Positions 60,626-64,000 of a DNA stretch of 64,000 bases are shown piece by piece. The stretch covers positions 18,989,692 through 19,053,691 of the forward strand of contig CM018690.1 of assembly GCA_009363875.1 (NCBI GenBank), read 5' to 3'. Under the pieces are notes generated by a model. It made no database searches. It had not been told where the DNA came from and was given only the letters and a program-made list of their open reading frames with translations. Every line of letters begins with the position of its first letter. The first letter of the stretch is position 1. The position numbers and the translations under genes were made by a program. The stretch is from Mikania micrantha. Its lineage: Eukaryota; Streptophyta; Magnoliopsida; Asterales; Asteraceae.

Positions 60626-60766
60626 TTGGTTATAGAGAACTAGGTTTGCATATAGTAAGCTTAGACTATAGCCATTGCTCAACTTTAGACACTACACTTA
60701 GAACTTGCACATTGATGATATTATTGCTTATGTTAAACTATTACTTACTAACGTGAAACTTACAGG

Positions 60767-61522
60767 ATGGCCGACAACAATAGCAACGCTAACCGGAGCG
60801 CAGCTAGACCCACGGGCACAGATGATTTGGCGGCAGAGAGTCGGCGACGGATCGACGACATAGTATCACAGGTTGACGCCGAGATGGACCGGCGGGCGAG
60901 GGACGCAGCACGGGCCAGATATTGGGGATGGCTTCCCACCATACTCCAGAGTTGGATCGTCGAGGAGAGAGTACCTCCATATCGATATCCCGGCGACACC
61001 ACTCCAGGACACCGACTACCACCGTTCGGAGTGCCGATGGAGCAGGCCTTCGCGGCACATGTTGCTTGCACACGACGGGAAGTCTGGAGGGGTAGGGAGC
61101 TAACAGACGAGGTCCGAGTTCTTCGCGAGAAGAGCGATCGATTGGAGAGGCAGAACGAGAGACTGGAGGAGCGCAACAACAGACTGGAAGCCCAGATGGA
61201 GGCTCTACGACTCCAAATGTCCCAACTACTGACCGAGCATGGACAGGTCGTCGATGTCGTGCAGGAACACGACGTGCGTATCACCGAGAATCGGACGGAC
61301 ATCACCGAGACTCAGGCCATGGTGCAGGCCAGTGATGCCATGCTTAATGCATGGGCTGCACAGTTTATTGAGGAGCCACCTCAGGAGGATGGTCCTGAAT
61401 TCGAGGCCGAGGACCTCGAAGAAGAGGACCTTGATGAGGATCCTAATGAGGATCCGGAGGAGGATGATGATGACGGGGACGCTGCTAGCGATATCTCACA
61501 CGTCTCTATGGATTCGGATTAG
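60767..61522 (+). CDS. Element C ORF0: homologue of element A ORF0
   Basis: This 251-residue ORF lies between the primer site and gag. The conserved blocks shared with the A protein occur in the same order: WGWLPTILQSW (53-63) with EERVP, LPPFGVPMEQAFAA (84-97), a strong coiled coil rich in Arg/Glu/Leu (about 105-180), QASDAMLNAW (187-196) and an acidic Asp/Glu/Pro tail (about 200-238). Outside these blocks identity is low, so the pattern suggests selection on the protein. There is no membrane segment. Function is unknown. Confidence 0.78.
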   Translation: MADNNSNANRSAARPTGTDDLAAESRRRIDDIVSQVDAEMDRRARDAARARYWGWLPTILQSWIVEERVPPYRYPGDTTPGHRLPPFGVPMEQAFAAHVACTRREVWRGRELTDEVRVLREKSDRLERQNERLEERNNRLEAQMEALRLQMSQLLTEHGQVVDVVQEHDVRITENRTDITETQAMVQASDAMLNAWAAQFIEEPPQEDGPEFEAEDLEEEDLDEDPNEDPEEDDDDGDAASDISHVSMDSD

Positions 61523-61801
61523 AGGACTGTTGTATTTTGTACTTTCTTATTTTGGCCTAGACGAGCGGGATGTGCTCGAAGAACTTATTATGTATTTCCT
61601 TTTGAAATTATTGTACTTCAAGTTTATTATTAATGAGAGTTATGTTTTGTCTTACTTATTACATGTTGACCATGATTGCTTGATAACATAACCTCTGACT
61701 TGACAGCTAACATGACATCTGATCTGACATCTGACATGACATTTGACTAACACTCTAACATGTGCTGATTAAAACTCTATCCCTTATGTATAGAACCATA
61801 C

Positions 61802-64000
61802 ATGGCGGGAAGAGGACCGTACGCGCGTCCCGCTAAACGGACACTAGATGCCGCTGTGATAAAAATGATGGTTGACCGTCGGGTCAACAAAGCAATCGCT
61901 GACTACGAAGCCAGTCGTCAGCATAGCGAAACTAGCGGAAACAACAACGGTACTAACACTTGCCTGACGCGACTAATATAGTGTAGCTAACACAATACTA
62001 ACACACGACACTGGTTTCTGACAAACAGGGTCAAACAGCAGCAACGGGAAGGGATGTTCCTTTAAATCTTTCCTAAACTGCCACCCACACAAGTTCAAGG
62101 GAACTGAGGGAGCGGTCGGAATGCTCCGCTGGGTGGAGAAAGTGGAGTCTGTATTCGCCATGTGCGAATGTGCTGAAGAGAACCGGGTGAAGTTCGCAAC
62201 TGGTACACTGGAAGGACCAGCACTCACATGGTGGAATACCCATGTACAAACCCAGGGGTTGGACGGTGCCAACTCCATGCCATGGGCTGATTTCACCAGA
62301 CTACTGCAGGAGGAGTATTGCCCTCGTGATGAGATTCGGAAACTGGAAGCCGAATTCTGGGTACACAAAATGGTGGGATCTGAGATCGAGCAATATTGCA
62401 CTCGATTTCATGAGCTATGTAAGTTATGCCCGGCAATGGTGACGCCGGAATACAAGAAGATCGAGCAGTTCATCAGCGGGCTGCCCGAACAAATCCAAAG
62501 CATGGTGACTGCTTCTGATCTCACCACCATCCAACCACTGATCCGACTGTCCCACAAACTAACCGACCAAGCGGTAGCACAAGGCAAGCTACCCAAACGA
62601 GGCGAACATCTGAAGCCTCAAGAAAGCCAGAAGAGGAAGTGGGAACCCAGCCACCACCAATCTCATCAACCTCAGCAACAACAAAGATCTGCACCAGCCA
62701 GAGCCTTTACTGCCACTCAACCCGACGACAAGGGGAAGGGTGTGTACCAAGGGAAATACCCCTTGTGTAACCGGTGTTCATACCATCACCTCGGGCAATG
62801 TGAACGATACCGTTGCCTGAAGTGCGGAAGGCATGGCCATATGGCCAAAGATTGCAGATCAAGATTTCCAACCAACAACAGCAACCCCAACCACAACCAG
62901 AACAACAACCAGAACACCTCCAGAGGGTGTTATGAATGTGGAAAACCAGGCCACATGAGGAGGGATTGCCCTCAATTGAAGAAGGCCGGAGGAGGAGCGG
63001 CCAAGGGGAGAGCATTTGTGATTGGCTCGGGAGAAGCCAAGGACGATCCTAACATCGTAACCGGTACGTTTCTTTTAAATAATGTCTATGCTAGCATATT
63101 GTTTGATACCGGTGCCGATAGGAGCTTTATATCTAGTGAGTTTAGCAAATTACTAGATATTACCCCAACACCACTAGACTACAAGTATACCGTAGAGCTA
63201 GCCGACGGCAAGTTAATTGAAACACAACACATCTTTCGAGGATGCGTCATGGTATTGGCGGATCATGAACTCGAAATCGATTTGATGCCGGTGACTCTCG
63301 GAAGCTTTGATGTGGTCGTTGGAATGGATTGGTTATCCGCTAACCAAGCTGAGATCGTATGCAACGAGAAGATCGTACGAGTGACGTTGCAGAACGGAGA
63401 ACAGATCTCGATTCAGGGGGAAAGGCGGGGAGTACCTTTGAACATCATGTCATGCATGAAGGCGAACAAGTACCTACAAAAGGGATACACTGCCATACTA
63501 GCCCTCATCGCCGAGCAACCCAAGAAAGAGAGGAAGATTGAGGACATCGCCGTAGTCCGCGATTTTCCCGAAATATTTCCCGAAGACCTACCTGGACTAC
63601 CTCCGAAACGACAAGTCGAGTTTCAGATAGACCTTACACCAGGAGCAGCACCGATTGCTAAGGCTCCATACCGACTAGCACCAACGGAGATGCAGGAACT
63701 GTCTAATCAGTTGCAAGAACTGTTAGACAAGGGATTCATCAGGCCGAGCTTCTCACCTTGGGGAGCACCGGTCTTGTTCGTAAAGAAGAAAGACGGATCA
63801 TTCCGTATGTGTATCGACTACAGAGAGCTGAACAAGGTGACGATCAAGAATCGATATCCCTTACCGCGAATAGACGATCTGTTTGACCAGTTGCAAGGGT
63901 CAAGCTACTATTCCAAGATCGATTTAAGATCGGGTTACCATCAATTGAGGATACAAGAAAACGATATTCCTAAGACTGCCTTCCGAACTCGATACGGACA
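61802..64000 (+). CDS. Element C gag-pol, 5' part (one intron in gag, cut by window end)
   Basis: It starts at ATG 61802 (MAGRGPYARP). Exon 1 ends at 61949 after 49 codons plus one base, the intron is 61950-62028 (79 nt, GT-AG), and exon 2 starts at 62029 and stays open to 64000. It encodes gag, two CCHC knuckles (near 62815 and 62930), protease DTGAD (near 63108) and the start of RT (MCIDYRELNKVTIKNRYPL near 63808). The protein is close to that of element A throughout. Reading through the intron gives a stop within about ten codons. The rest of pol and the 3' LTR lie beyond the window. Confidence 0.9.

Noticed and set aside
60760..61305. A 181-codon minus-strand ORF opposite element C ORF0
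   Set aside because: It is a Ser/Arg-rich shadow of the coiled-coil ORF, with no conserved counterpart opposite the A ORF0.

Overview
This window looks like repeat-rich nuclear DNA from a flowering plant. The evidence is one intron-containing plant gene (a CRWN4-type lamina protein), a 5S-derived Cassandra-type repeat, tRNA-Met-primed chromodomain Ty3/gypsy elements and Helitrons. The repeat families suggest a eudicot, perhaps Asteraceae, but that is inference. There are no prokaryotic features. Almost all of it is transposable elements inserted into one another.

1-11.7 kb: decayed AT-rich repeats, a small Helitron (809-1130), a fold-back MITE (1565-2616) split by a Mutator-like element with a 10-bp target duplication, a second MITE between TA tracts, a Cassandra LTR with a 5S rRNA-like core, split by a solo gypsy LTR (4268-7095, duplication GTTCT), another solo LTR (7229-9972), and a second small Helitron (10296-10614).

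11.7-34.4 kb: a nested pair of Ty3/gypsy elements on the minus strand. The outer element B (11719-34375, duplication ATATA, LTRs of 2134 bp) contains the younger element A (14594-25708, LTRs of 2642 bp). A is followed on its upstream side by 1021 bp of a second A copy, fused in frame to B pol, so the B polyprotein is a B/A chimera with a cut integrase. Both elements carry an extra open reading frame between the primer-binding site and gag. Element B sits inside an older LTR (here D) that resumes at 34381, is split again by solo LTR G (35691-38392, duplication TTACA), and ends at 39169.

39.2-46.3 kb: a fold-back PIF/Harbinger derivative, several MITEs, a decayed copia pol, a SINE with target duplications, and long AT-rich stretches.

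46.97-50.95 kb: the only clear host gene, an eight-exon CRWN4-like gene on the minus strand (2712-nt CDS, 903 residues). Its upstream side meets a probable autonomous Helitron starting near 51206. The Helitron Rep/helicase ORF (from 55162) has one frameshift and is cut at 57584 by element C, a plus-strand relative of A (5' LTR 57585-60609) whose gag-pol runs off the window end.

Most notable points: an upstream ORF ('ORF0') homologous between A and C, with an unrelated-looking one in B; a small phase-1 GT-AG intron at the same codon of gag in A and C; a cluster of four CGCG palindromes in the U3 of four related LTRs; five repeated stem-loops with paired changes in the B leader; and the in-frame A/B integrase fusion.
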